This document shows, piece after piece, positions 25,886 to 35,716 of a DNA stretch of 64,000 bases. The position numbers were made by a program, and so were the translations under genes. Where the stretch lies: positions 1 through 64,000 of the forward strand of contig NZ_WPNZ01000005.1 of the NCBI RefSeq assembly GCF_009755605.1, read 5' to 3'. The stretch's first letter is position 1. The number at the start of each line of letters is the position of its first letter. The notes beneath the pieces were generated by a model that saw nothing but the letters and a program-made list of their open reading frames with translations, was not told the DNA's origin and ran no database searches. Source of the DNA: Streptomyces typhae. Its GTDB lineage: Bacteria; Actinomycetota; Actinomycetes; Streptomycetales; Streptomycetaceae.

Positions 25886-26644
25886 GTGCTGAGAAGCGAC
25901 CGCCATGTGCGGATACTCGACCACGTCGCCGCGCAGGGCAGTGCCGACGTGACCCAGCTGTCCCGGCTGCTCGGGGTCTCACAGGCCACGGTGCGCCGCG
26001 ATCTGCAGCATCTGAGCGAGCAGCGCCTCCTGGAGCGCACGCACGGCGGCGCGGTGGTCGGCGGTCTGAGCATCGAGCTGCCGCTTCAGCACCGCGCGGA
26101 TCAGCGCTCCCCGCAGAAACAGGCCATCGCCCAGGCCGCCGCCGACCTCGTGCCCGACGGCGCCGTGGTGGGCCTGACCGGGGGCACCACCACCACGGAA
26201 GTGGCCCGGCTGCTCGCCGACCGGGGTCCGGTCACCATCGTCACCAACGCGGTCAACATCGCGGCGGCCCTCGTCCTGCGCCCGGCCATCACGCTGATCG
26301 TGATCGGCGGCACCGCCCGCAGCGAGAGCTACGAACTGATCGGCCCCATCGCCGAGAAGACCCTCGCCGACCACCACACCGACATCGCCTTCCTCGGCGT
26401 GGACGGCATCAGCGCGGCCCACGGCTGCACGACCCACGACCAGTTGGAGGCCGCCACCGACCGCGCGTTCGCCTTCCACAGCGGACGCTCAGTCGTGGTC
26501 GCCGACCACTCCAAGATCGGCCGGACCACGTTCGCGAAGATCTGCCCGGCGGCCGACGTGGACACCCTCATCACGGACGGCCAGGCCCCCGAGGCGGAGC
26601 TGTCGGCGATCGCCTCGGTGGGGGTGCGGGTCACCGTCGTCTGA
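25886..26644 (+). CDS. DeoR-family sugar operon regulator
   Basis: A 252-residue regulator with an N-terminal DeoR helix-turn-helix (VLRSDRHVRILDHVAAQG, SRLLGVSQATVRRDLQ) and a C-terminal phosphosugar-sensing DeoRC domain (GLTGGTTTTEVARLL, ADHSKIGRTTF). GTG 25886 is chosen because family members begin MLRS.R...IL and a -10 element sits just upstream; ATG 25850 would add 12 residues and is inside the operator zone. It probably represses the leftward catabolic genes and responds to a sugar phosphate made by that pathway. Confidence 0.88.
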   Translation: MLRSDRHVRILDHVAAQGSADVTQLSRLLGVSQATVRRDLQHLSEQRLLERTHGGAVVGGLSIELPLQHRADQRSPQKQAIAQAAADLVPDGAVVGLTGGTTTTEVARLLADRGPVTIVTNAVNIAAALVLRPAITLIVIGGTARSESYELIGPIAEKTLADHHTDIAFLGVDGISAAHGCTTHDQLEAATDRAFAFHSGRSVVVADHSKIGRTTFAKICPAADVDTLITDGQAPEAELSAIASVGVRVTVV

Positions 26645-26697
26645 CGGGTCGGCCATCCGCTCTCCGATCCACTGGAGGCGCTGCCGGAGGCTGAACT

Positions 26698-26713
26698 TCT
26701 ACACGCGTGTAGA
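26698..26713. promoter_or_regulatory. Perfect 16-base palindrome upstream of the LCP gene
   Basis: TCTACACGCGTGTAGA lies 54 bases after the DeoR stop and 53 bases before the LCP start. It has the look of a TetR- or GntR-type operator; no matching regulator gene is adjacent. It is too short of GC and lacks a loop, so a terminator is less likely. Confidence 0.55.
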
Positions 26714-26766
26714 GTGCGGTCCTCGGGCGGGATCGGGCGCGCCCCAGTGGCTGATGTGGAGGGCGG

Positions 26767-28197
26767 ATGGGACGACACCGGGGCGGCTCGCAGGGCCACG
26801 AGGGGCCGGCGCGGCGGGCGGGAGCGCCGAAGGCGACGGGGCGGGCGAGGAGGTCGGGGCCGGCGGCCAGGAAGCGGCGTCCGCTGCGGTGGGTGCTCGG
26901 CTCGGCCGGGGTCCTGCTCCTGATGATCGCGGGTGCCGGAGCGTGGATCTACCACGATCTCGACGGGAACATCCACGCCGCCGACATCGACGCCAAACTG
27001 GGCGGCGACCGACCCGCCAACCTCAGTCCCGGCTCGAAGAACATCCTCGTCGTCGGCTCGGACACCCGGGAGGGCGCCAACGCCAAGTACGGCAAGGGCC
27101 TGGAGACCATGCAGTCGGACACGCTGATGCTGCTGCACATCCCGGCCGACCGGGAGTGGGCCACGGTGGTGTCCTTCCCGCGGGACTCGTGGGTGGAGAT
27201 ACCGGCCTGCGACAAGGGCGACGGCAGCCGCTCCGCCGTCCACCGCTTCAAGATCAACGAAGCGTTCTCGCTCGGCGGCAGCACGGGGGACGTGGCGAGC
27301 GCCGCGGCCTGCACGATCAAGACCGTGGAGAGCAGCACCGGGCTGCGCGTGGACCACTTCCTCTCTCTGGACTTCGAGGGCTTCAAGGGCATGGTCGACG
27401 CCCTCGGCGGCATCGAGGTGTGCCCGAAGGAGCCGATCCACGACAAGAAGGCCCACCTGGACCTGGAAGCGGGCTGCCAGGTCGTCAGGAACGAGAAGGC
27501 GCTCGGCTACGTCCGCACCCGCTACAGCGTCGGTGACGGTTCGGACATCGGGCGCATCGGCCGCCAGCAGGAGTTCATGGAGGCGCTCGCCGAGAAGGCG
27601 CAGTCCGAACTCACCAACCCCAAGGCGCTGTACGGCTTCCTTCAGTCGGCCACCAAGTCGCTCACCACGGACAGCTCGCTCGCCGGGATCAAGCCCCTGT
27701 ACGGGCTCGCGTCCGAGCTGAAGGGCATCCCGCGCGACCGGCTCGCCTTCCTGACCGTCCCGAACTACCCGCGCGAGGCCGACGTCCCCACCGACCGGGC
27801 GAACGTGGTGTGGCAGTTCCCGCAGGCCACCGAGCTGTTCGCGGCCCTGGCCAAGGACAAGGAAGTGGACGGGGCCGGCGTGAAGAAGCTGAAGGTCGCG
27901 GCCAAGAATCCCGTGTACGCCTCGTCCGTCCGCATACGAGTGCTGAACGGGACGGGCGGCGCGGGGCGGGCCGCGGAGGCCGCGAAGCAGTTGCGCGAGG
28001 CGGGCTACGCCGTCACCGGGACCGGCAACGCGCCGTCGCCCGCCCGCGCGACGCGGGTCGCCTACCCCGACGGGATGAAGGCGGCCGCCGCGCAGGTCGC
28101 CTCCCGGCTGCCGGGCACGCACGCCGTCCGGGACGACGACGCGACACCGGGAGTGGTGACGGTGACGATAGGCGAGGACTTCGACCGGGTGCGGTGA
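26767..28197 (+). CDS. LytR-CpsA-Psr (LCP) family protein
   Basis: A 476-residue protein: basic cytoplasmic N-terminus (1-39), one membrane helix (about 41-62, WVLGSAGVLLLMIAGAGAW), extracellular LCP domain (about 90-330) and a C-terminal LytR_C domain (about 385-470, SSVRIRVLNGTGGAGRAAEA). LCP motifs include ILVVGSDTREG, VSFPRDSWVEIP, GGIEVCP and GYVRTRYSVGDGSDIGR, with the conserved Arg and Asp residues. LCP proteins attach teichoic acids or other polymers to peptidoglycan. Its last codons are part of a 13-base tandem repeat that continues past the stop. Confidence 0.93.
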   Translation: MGRHRGGSQGHEGPARRAGAPKATGRARRSGPAARKRRPLRWVLGSAGVLLLMIAGAGAWIYHDLDGNIHAADIDAKLGGDRPANLSPGSKNILVVGSDTREGANAKYGKGLETMQSDTLMLLHIPADREWATVVSFPRDSWVEIPACDKGDGSRSAVHRFKINEAFSLGGSTGDVASAAACTIKTVESSTGLRVDHFLSLDFEGFKGMVDALGGIEVCPKEPIHDKKAHLDLEAGCQVVRNEKALGYVRTRYSVGDGSDIGRIGRQQEFMEALAEKAQSELTNPKALYGFLQSATKSLTTDSSLAGIKPLYGLASELKGIPRDRLAFLTVPNYPREADVPTDRANVVWQFPQATELFAALAKDKEVDGAGVKKLKVAAKNPVYASSVRIRVLNGTGGAGRAAEAAKQLREAGYAVTGTGNAPSPARATRVAYPDGMKAAAAQVASRLPGTHAVRDDDATPGVVTVTIGEDFDRVR

Positions 28198-28273
28198 CCG
28201 GGTGCGGTGGCCGGGTGCGGTGGCCGGGTGCGGTGGCCACGTGCAGTGGCCACGTGCAGTGGCCGGGTGCGGT
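28183..28273 (+). repeat. 13-base minisatellite, seven units
   Basis: Seven head-to-tail units of GGCCGGGTGCGGT or near variants (GACCGGGTGCGGT twice, GGCCACGTGCAGT twice). The first unit encodes the last four codons of the LCP gene plus its TGA. The period is not a multiple of three, so changes in copy number downstream of the stop leave the protein unchanged. There are no spacers, which excludes CRISPR. Confidence 0.9.
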
Positions 28274-28308
28274 GGCGGCATACCCCCTCCCGGGCAGGCG
28301 GCAGGTCC

Positions 28309-28422
28309 TCACTTCTCGTCGACCAGCTCGCTGAGCCGGCGGGTGAGTTCGGTGGCCACGGCGCGGTGGTCGGGGGAGAGCTCGCGGAATGCGCGCAGTT
28401 GGCGTTCTTGGAGGGGGTGCGG
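28309..28422 (-). pseudogene. C-terminal remnant of a regulator-like protein
   Basis: Read leftwards, the frame ends LQERQLRAFRELSPDHRAVA then TELTRRLSELVDEK and a stop at 28309-28311. It is a helical C-terminus like that of small winged-helix regulators, but without any start or N-terminal domain: at about 28421 the sequence switches to the amidohydrolase remnant on the other strand. The parent family is uncertain. Confidence 0.45.
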
Positions 28423-29117
28423 ACTACCCCGACCGCTACGGTTTCTTTGCCACCCTCACGCTGCCCGATATCGAGGGCGCATTCGACGAGGCTGCCCGTG
28501 CCCTGGACGAGCTCGGCGCCGACGGCATCGTGCTGCTCGCCAACCAGCACGGCACCTACCTCGGCGACCCGGCCTTCGAACCCCTCATGGCCGAGCTCGG
28601 CCGCCGCGGCACCACCGTCTTCATCCACCCCGCCGAGCTGCCCGGCCCGCTCGTCCCCGGACTGCCGCCCTACGCCGCGGACTTCCTCCTCGACACCACC
28701 CGCGCCGCGATGAACCTCGTCCTGTCCGGCACCACCACCCGCCACCCGGGCATCCGCATCATCCTCTCCCACGGCGGCGGCTTCCTCCCCTACGCCGCCC
28801 GCCGCATCGCCCTCGCGCTGCAAGCCCACCAGCAGATCAGTGACATCCAGCCCGTCATGTCCCACGAGACGATCCTCACCGAGCTGCGGCGCTTCTACTT
28901 CGACACCGCCCTCAGCGCCAATCCCGACACCCTCCCCACCCTGCTCGCCTTCGCCGACCCCACCCACATCACGTTCGGCAGTGACTTCCCCTACGCCACA
29001 CCGGAGATGTCCGCCTACTTCACCCAGCAGCTCGACGCCTACCCCCTAGATGACGCCCAGCGCACCGCCATCGACCACGGAAACGCACAGGCCCTCTTCC
29101 CCCGGCTCACCCGCTGA
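28421..29117 (+). pseudogene. Amidohydrolase, N-terminally truncated
   Basis: The frame runs from the junction through PDRYGFFATLTLPDIEGAF to NAQALFPRLTR, the C-terminal two thirds of an amidohydrolase of the resorcylate/methylsalicylate decarboxylase type (LANQHGTYLGDPAFEPLM, VFIHPAELPGP, LSHGGGFLPYAARRI, FGSDFPYATPEM). About 90-100 N-terminal residues are missing, including the first metal-binding motif. The ATG at 28389 lies in the foreign left part and gives a chimeric start. Loss of the metal ligands makes activity unlikely. Confidence 0.75.
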
Positions 29118-29777
29118 CAAGGCGACGACGACCCCGCTATGTCGATGGCCGGTGGCCACCGGGTAGTGCGTTCGGACCAGCGGACGCCGCTCAGGTCGAT
29201 TCCGCTCAGGTCGGTGATCGTGAACTCACGGGCAGGCATGGCGACACGGCCGGGCAAGGACCGGCTGCCGTGTCGCCATGTCCGCCCGATGTCCGCCCGC
29301 GAGCACCGACACAAGCGCCTCGCCCTGGCCACGGCCACCCTTGCACTCGGCACCGGGCTGACCTTTGCGGCACCGACCGCCCAGGCCGACAACGCCCCGA
29401 AGACCCCGAAGACCCCGAGGTCCGCAGACTCCGCAGGCTTCGCGGACTCCGAGACGTCCTCGGACTCCCCTACACGTGGTCGTCCGACCTGAAGGACACC
29501 CGCGTGAAGTACAAGACGAGCTCGCCGTACAAGTCGTGCCCATGAGTGGGGAGTTCGCGGCGCGGACCCGTGCCGTGAGCTGAGCCCGTCCATCTGCCGG
29601 AGGTACGGCACCGCCCGCCGTGCCTCCGGCACCTCCTGGGAGGTGTTGACCATGCGCAGGCGTATCGCATCCGCACCCGTGGTGGCCGCAAGCGGGGACA
29701 TGCCTACCGCGAGCCGATGGACGCCAACGACGACCCCCGATGGAAGGGCGCACACCCCCCGACCGACTGTGTGTGCG
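29118..29777. other. 660-base degenerate intergenic region
   Basis: This stretch follows the truncated amidohydrolase. It holds a weak leftward frame (29239 down to 29039) with TDLSGIDLSGVRWSERTTRW, like the end of a pentapeptide-type protein, and a rightward signal-peptide-like frame (29289-29492). Beyond these I find no supported gene. Coding statistics change frame repeatedly, as expected for decayed sequence. Confidence 0.4.
29289..29492 (+). CDS. Possible small exported protein, perhaps frameshifted
   Basis: A 67-residue frame beginning MSAREHRHKRLALATATLAL followed by GTGLTFAAPTAQA, a convincing Sec signal with an AQA cleavage site. The remainder (KTPKTPRSADSAGFADSETS) is low complexity and stops at 29492. 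In another frame the DNA reads on as LPYTWSSDLKDTRVKYKTSS to 29545, so a one-base shift may have split a longer secreted protein. No good ribosome binding site is seen. Confidence 0.3.
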   Translation: MSAREHRHKRLALATATLALGTGLTFAAPTAQADNAPKTPKTPRSADSAGFADSETSSDSPTRGRPT

Positions 29778-30683
29778 TCAGGTGTTGTGGAGGCGGGCGG
29801 CCTGGTTCTGCAGGGCGGTCACCAGCACCTGCGCCTGCGCGGACGGGTGCGGCCGGGTGACGGCGACGGTCGCGCGCCCGGCCCAGTGGCCGTCGGTGAC
29901 AGCCACGGCTCGTACGCCTGCCGGCAGGGCCGGCAGGGCCAGGTCGGGGATGACGGTGATGCCCACCCCGGCTGCGACAAGTCCGAGGCGGGTGGACCAG
30001 TTCCGCGTCGTGCAGGCGATGAGGGGGTCGACCAGAGTCGGCCAGGCGCCGAACTGCGGCTCGCCCGGCGCGCCGTCCCCGGCGATCCAGTGTTCCCGGG
30101 CCAGGTCCGCCACGGTGACACCGGCGCGGTCCGCGAGCCGGTGGGTGTCCGGAACGGCGACCAGGAGGTCGCCTTGGAGCAAGGTGGTCTGTCTGAGTTC
30201 GCGCAGGTCGTAGTCCGGCAGGCCCTGGCCGACGCCGATGACCACCACGTCCAACCGGCCGGCCCGTACCCGCCGGAGCAGGGTGGGTGTCGCGGCGTCC
30301 TGCAGGACCACGGCGAGCCCCGGATGGCCGGAGATCACCTGGGCCATCGCGCGCGGGACCAGCGCCATGGCGGCGGTGGGATAGGCGCCGACCGTGAGGC
30401 GGCCCGCGAGCCGGTCCCGCAGACCGGCGAGTTCCAGCTCGGTCGACGCCAGGTCCGCGAGGATCTCCGTCGCCCGCCGGACGAGGACCGCACCTGCCGG
30501 GGTGAGCGCCACGCCGCGTCGTCCTCGGTCGAAGAGCGGCGCCCCGGCTGCCGCCTCGGCGGCGGCGACCTGGCGGGAGACGGCCGACTGGGTGTAGCCG
30601 AGCGCCTCGGCGGCCCGGGTGAACGATCCGGTGGTGGCGACCTGGTGGACGACGCGCAGGCCGGTGAGGGTGAACTCAGCCAT
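29778..30683 (-). CDS. LysR-family transcriptional regulator
   Basis: A 301-residue regulator. The N-terminal winged helix is VVHQVATTGSFTRAAEALGY with QSAVSRQVAAAE; the effector domain begins near residue 90 (LAGRLTVGAYPTAAMALVPR). The divergent NTF2-like gene 86 bases away is the natural target. The region between should carry the LysR T-N11-A box; none is obvious by eye. Confidence 0.9.
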   Translation of the reverse strand: MAEFTLTGLRVVHQVATTGSFTRAAEALGYTQSAVSRQVAAAEAAAGAPLFDRGRRGVALTPAGAVLVRRATEILADLASTELELAGLRDRLAGRLTVGAYPTAAMALVPRAMAQVISGHPGLAVVLQDAATPTLLRRVRAGRLDVVVIGVGQGLPDYDLRELRQTTLLQGDLLVAVPDTHRLADRAGVTVADLAREHWIAGDGAPGEPQFGAWPTLVDPLIACTTRNWSTRLGLVAAGVGITVIPDLALPALPAGVRAVAVTDGHWAGRATVAVTRPHPSAQAQVLVTALQNQAARLHNT

Positions 30684-30769
30684 GCCGGAAAACTAGCATG
30701 CGGATACGTCATGGAAAGCGTGCTGAACCATCGTTGGACGGCATGACATACCAAGGGCAGAGTGGAGTC

Positions 30770-31219
30770 ATGGCAGATGAATTCACCCGGGATGAACTTG
30801 TGGCGCGGCTGATCCGCGCCGGTGAACTGGAAGTGTCGGGCGAGGACTTGGCCGAGGCGGCGACGTACTTCGACACGGAGAGGTTCCGCTTCCATGGGCC
30901 GGACGGCTTCGAGTCGGACTTCGACGGGCTCAGCGCCTACTTCGCAGCAGTGCGCGAGGCTTTCGACGACCGGTCGATCCGCCGCGGCATCGTCGTTGCC
31001 GAAGGCGGTCACGTGGCCTGCCAGACCTGGATCGAAGGCACCTTCGTCCGCGAGTTCACCCAGTCACCGGCAGGCCCGCTGCCCCCCAACGGCAAGCGTG
31101 TCGTCTTCGACCTGATCAACATCTTCCGCTTCGACGACCGGGGCCGCCTCGTGGAGGAATGGGTACGCACCGACGACCGCGCGCTCCTGCGCCAGCTGGG
31201 CGCCGACCGCCGCGCGTAG
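30770..31219 (+). CDS. NTF2-like (SnoaL-type) protein
   Basis: A 149-residue protein of the cone-shaped NTF2/SnoaL fold: N-terminal helices (ELVARLIRAGELEVSGEDLA), then RFHGPDGFESDFDGLSAYF, ACQTWIEGTF and FDLINIFRFDDRGRLVEEW, the closing strand typical of SnoaL-like polyketide cyclase-fold proteins. ATG 30770 is used; ATG 30743 would add nine residues. It is divergent from a LysR regulator and probably under its control. The substrate is unknown. Confidence 0.8.
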   Translation: MADEFTRDELVARLIRAGELEVSGEDLAEAATYFDTERFRFHGPDGFESDFDGLSAYFAAVREAFDDRSIRRGIVVAEGGHVACQTWIEGTFVREFTQSPAGPLPPNGKRVVFDLINIFRFDDRGRLVEEWVRTDDRALLRQLGADRRA

Positions 31220-31289
31220 GGGGCCACCCTGCTCGCTGCCTGTGTGCTCCCGCTGCCCACGTGTTCTCCACCCGCGGTGGAACCTCGGG

Positions 31290-33094
<1,805 letters not shown>

Positions 33095-34066
33095 ATGCGC
33101 GCCCTTGTGGTCGATCACAGTGAGGCCGGACCCGTCCGGTTCGCCGATGTCGATGAGCCCGTACCGTCCACCGGTGAGGCCTTGGTCGAGGTACGGCACA
33201 TCTGCCTCAACTTCGGGGAGCTGAACTACGTGGAGCAGTGGCCTGCCGGCGCTGTGCACGGTCACGACGCGGCAGGCATCGTGGTGCGCGCCGCGTCCGA
33301 CGGCTCGGGGCCGCCCGAGGGTACGCGCGTCGCAGTGGGAATGGCTCCCCACGCGTGGGCGGAGCGTGTGGCCGTCGGCACAGCCTCGCTCGGCACCGTC
33401 CCCGAGGGCGTGGACCTGGCCGACGCCGCGGCGCTGGGGATCGCCGGAGTCACCGCACTGCGGGTGCTGCGTACGCGTTCCCTGCTGGCGCGCGACGTTC
33501 TGATCACCGGCGCCAGTGGGGGCGTGGGGCACTTCGCCGTCCAGCTGGCGGCACTCGCGGGCGCCCGGGTGACGGCGCTCGTCGGTTCGCCGGAGCGGGG
33601 GGCCGGGCTCCGGGAACTGGGCGCCGACAGAGTCCTGACCGACCTGCCCGACTTGCCCGACCCGGCCGACTTGCCCGACCCGGCCGACCGGACCGACCCG
33701 GCCGACCCGGCCGGGGCCGGGGACCGGTTCGACCTCGTCCTGGACACGGTCGGCGGGCCGCTGCTGGCTCGGGCGTGGAGTTCCCTCGCCGAGGGCGGCA
33801 CCATCCACCTGGTCGGATACTCCTCGGGGCAGGAGACCACGTTCCCGCCGGGGGCCTTGTTCGGCTTCGGCGAGCCCCGCAGCGTCGCCACCTACGGCGA
33901 CATGACGCCGACCAGCGGGGAGTTGACGGACCTGCTGGGACTCATGGCCGCCGGAAGGCTGCGGGCACCGGTCGGACTGCGCGGCGACTGGCAGGGCGTG
34001 GACGACGCCGTCCAGGCGCTGTTCGCGCGGAAGGTGCACGGGAAGATCGTTCTTGACGTGGCCTGA
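33095..34066 (+). CDS. Zinc-binding/quinone oxidoreductase-like (MDR family)
   Basis: A 323-residue medium-chain dehydrogenase/reductase. GroES-like domain: MRALVVDHSEAGPVRFADVD, HICLNFGELNYVEQWPAG, VHGHDAAGIVV. The NADP site is VLITGASGGVGHFAVQLAAL. The C-terminal part has GSGQ-like LVGYSSGQETTFPPGALFGF. It lacks the structural zinc cysteines, as quinone oxidoreductases do. Between ADRVL and DRFDLVLDTVGG a repeat inserts LPDLPDPADLPDPADRTDPA and more, an extra loop in the cofactor domain. AAGGAAG precedes ATG 33095. The AraC gene starts 64 bases downstream on the same strand. Confidence 0.85.
   Translation: MRALVVDHSEAGPVRFADVDEPVPSTGEALVEVRHICLNFGELNYVEQWPAGAVHGHDAAGIVVRAASDGSGPPEGTRVAVGMAPHAWAERVAVGTASLGTVPEGVDLADAAALGIAGVTALRVLRTRSLLARDVLITGASGGVGHFAVQLAALAGARVTALVGSPERGAGLRELGADRVLTDLPDLPDPADLPDPADRTDPADPAGAGDRFDLVLDTVGGPLLARAWSSLAEGGTIHLVGYSSGQETTFPPGALFGFGEPRSVATYGDMTPTSGELTDLLGLMAAGRLRAPVGLRGDWQGVDDAVQALFARKVHGKIVLDVA
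33641..33714 (+). repeat. In-frame minisatellite inside the oxidoreductase gene
   Basis: Units of CTGCCCGACCCGGCCGAC and shorter forms (GACTTGCCC, GACCCGGCC) repeat in frame and encode Leu-Pro-Asp and Asp-Pro-Ala triplets. It accounts for an insertion of some 20 residues relative to the usual spacing in this family. Confidence 0.8.
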
Positions 34067-34130
34067 AGCCGCGAACGAGGACACATGCGTCGCCGGCGGG
34101 CGGTGCGCGGCGGTGGACGAGGATGGACCC

Positions 34131-35048
34131 ATGGACGTGCTGGCGGAGGTCTTGCGTGTTTCGGGTGCGCGGGGGGCACTCGGGGTCGTGCTGGAGGCCG
34201 GAGGAACCTGGGGCCTGTGGCTGGACTCCGCTCCGGGAGCGGCACTGCACGTGATCTCCCGCGGCACGGCATGGCTCCACGTCACAGGCGAGAAACCTCG
34301 CCGGGTACAGGCCGGGGACGCCGTCCTGGTGCCGCCGGGCACCGCACACGGAATAGGCGGCGCCGCCGGCGTGACGATGGGTTCCTGCGACCGGGAGGAG
34401 GCGGCCCGAGCCTTCGGCGACGGCCGGACCCTGCGGCTGGGCTCGCCACCGGCGCAGACGGAGGTGATCGTCCTGCGCTATGAGCAGGACCCGGAGGTGC
34501 GCACACCGGTGCTCACCTCGCTCGCCCGGCCGATGCACGTCACAGCCAGCCAGAACGCGCAGCTCGAAAGGACCGCCGAACTCCTCGCTGCTGAGCTCGC
34601 ACAGCCGCAGATCGGCACCACCGCCGCCATCAACAGCATCGTCGACCTTCTGCTCGTCCAGTTCGTACGCGCCTGGCTGGCCCGCCATCCGCAGGAGCAG
34701 CCCGGCTCATGGCTGGGAGCGATGCGCGATCCGGTCGTGCGCGACGCCCTGGCATGTGTCCACGCCCAACCGCAGCACCCCTGGACCACGCAGACCCTGG
34801 CCGCCGCGACGAGCGTCTCCCGGGCGACGCTGTCCAGACGTTTCCGGTCCGCCCTCGGACAGACGCCGGGCGCGTACGTGACGCAGTGGCGCATCGACCT
34901 GGCATCCGTCCGGCTCCGGGATACCGACGAGCCGGTCGAGTCGATCTCCGACGCGGTCGGCTACGCCTCGCCGCACGCTTTCAGCCGTGCCTTCCGACGC
35001 GCCCGGGGGACGGCCCCGGGCACGTACCGCTCCCGGCTTCGCGAGTGA
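34131..35048 (+). CDS. AraC-family regulator with cupin sensor domain
   Basis: A 305-residue regulator: N-terminal cupin (about 8-110; ALHVISRGTAWLHVTGEKPR, GDAVLVPPGTAHGIGG) and C-terminal AraC DNA-binding region (about 205-300; TLAAATSVSRATLSRRFRSA, ISDAVGYASPHAFSRAFRRA). ATG 34131 has GAGGA 7 bases upstream; the longer frame from 34053 has no support. It follows the MDR oxidoreductase on the same strand at 64 bases, an arrangement where such regulators often control the neighbour. Confidence 0.88.
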   Translation: MDVLAEVLRVSGARGALGVVLEAGGTWGLWLDSAPGAALHVISRGTAWLHVTGEKPRRVQAGDAVLVPPGTAHGIGGAAGVTMGSCDREEAARAFGDGRTLRLGSPPAQTEVIVLRYEQDPEVRTPVLTSLARPMHVTASQNAQLERTAELLAAELAQPQIGTTAAINSIVDLLLVQFVRAWLARHPQEQPGSWLGAMRDPVVRDALACVHAQPQHPWTTQTLAAATSVSRATLSRRFRSALGQTPGAYVTQWRIDLASVRLRDTDEPVESISDAVGYASPHAFSRAFRRARGTAPGTYRSRLRE

Positions 35049-35110
35049 CCCGGCTCAGGTTGCCCTCAAGTGGGCCGCCCTCCGGCCGACGCCACGGCAC
35101 AGTGAAGGAC

Positions 35111-35716
35111 ATGACTGCCATCGACTGGGGCAGCGTCCCCACCTGGTTCTCCGCCGTCGGCACGACGGGCTCCTTGCTCGCGACGGCAGGCATCATCGTG
35201 CGCGACCGCCGCAAGGACCAGCGCACGGACGCGGCCCGGGTCGCCTGCTGGATCGAGGCGGCCGTCGCGCACGAGATCTTCGACAGGGACGAGGTCGACG
35301 ACGACGCCACGGACCTGGAGGCGTACAGGTTCCTGCGGGTGCACAACACGGCCGACCGGCCCGTGTTCGACCTGTCCGCGCTGATCGGCCCCGACAGCAA
35401 CGCCGTTTACCGCAGGCACTACCTCGCCCACGTCGTTCCCGCCGGGAAGCAGGTGACGTTCACCGTGCCGTGCGAACAGCACAGCTCCGGGTCCCTGCCG
35501 CCGTCCCGGCCCGCGGCTGTGGAGTTCCGGGACGTCGAACGGACCATCTGGGTCTACGACCTGGAGGCCGGAACACTGCACCGCCGTCGTGAGCGGCGCG
35601 TGCGGAGCTGGCTGCGCATCCAGCGGAGGTTCGTCTCCGAGTTCGGGTGGAAGGCGTTCAACCTGCGGTTCCGGCGCCGTGTAGCCCTGCCCAAGCGTCC
35701 CGACTGGCGCGGATAG
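35111..35716 (+). CDS. Hypothetical membrane-anchored protein
   Basis: A 201-residue protein with an N-terminal hydrophobic segment (VPTWFSAVGTTGSLLATAGI, about 9-28), a basic stop-transfer stretch (RDRRKDQR), and a soluble C-terminal domain rich in strands (AYRFLRVHNTADRPVFDLSA, HVVPAGKQVTFTVPCEQHSS). It ends in a very basic tail. Similar uncharacterised proteins occur in Streptomyces; I know no function. GAAGGA lies directly before the ATG. Confidence 0.6.
   Translation: MTAIDWGSVPTWFSAVGTTGSLLATAGIIVRDRRKDQRTDAARVACWIEAAVAHEIFDRDEVDDDATDLEAYRFLRVHNTADRPVFDLSALIGPDSNAVYRRHYLAHVVPAGKQVTFTVPCEQHSSGSLPPSRPAAVEFRDVERTIWVYDLEAGTLHRRRERRVRSWLRIQRRFVSEFGWKAFNLRFRRRVALPKRPDWRG

Noticed and set aside
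28183..28273. Regular 13-base repeats as a CRISPR array
   Set aside because: Units are head to tail without spacers and there are no cas genes.
29039..29239. Leftward frame with pentapeptide-like TDLSGIDLSGVRW
   Set aside because: Only two repeat units and no continuation; at best a remnant, not an intact gene.
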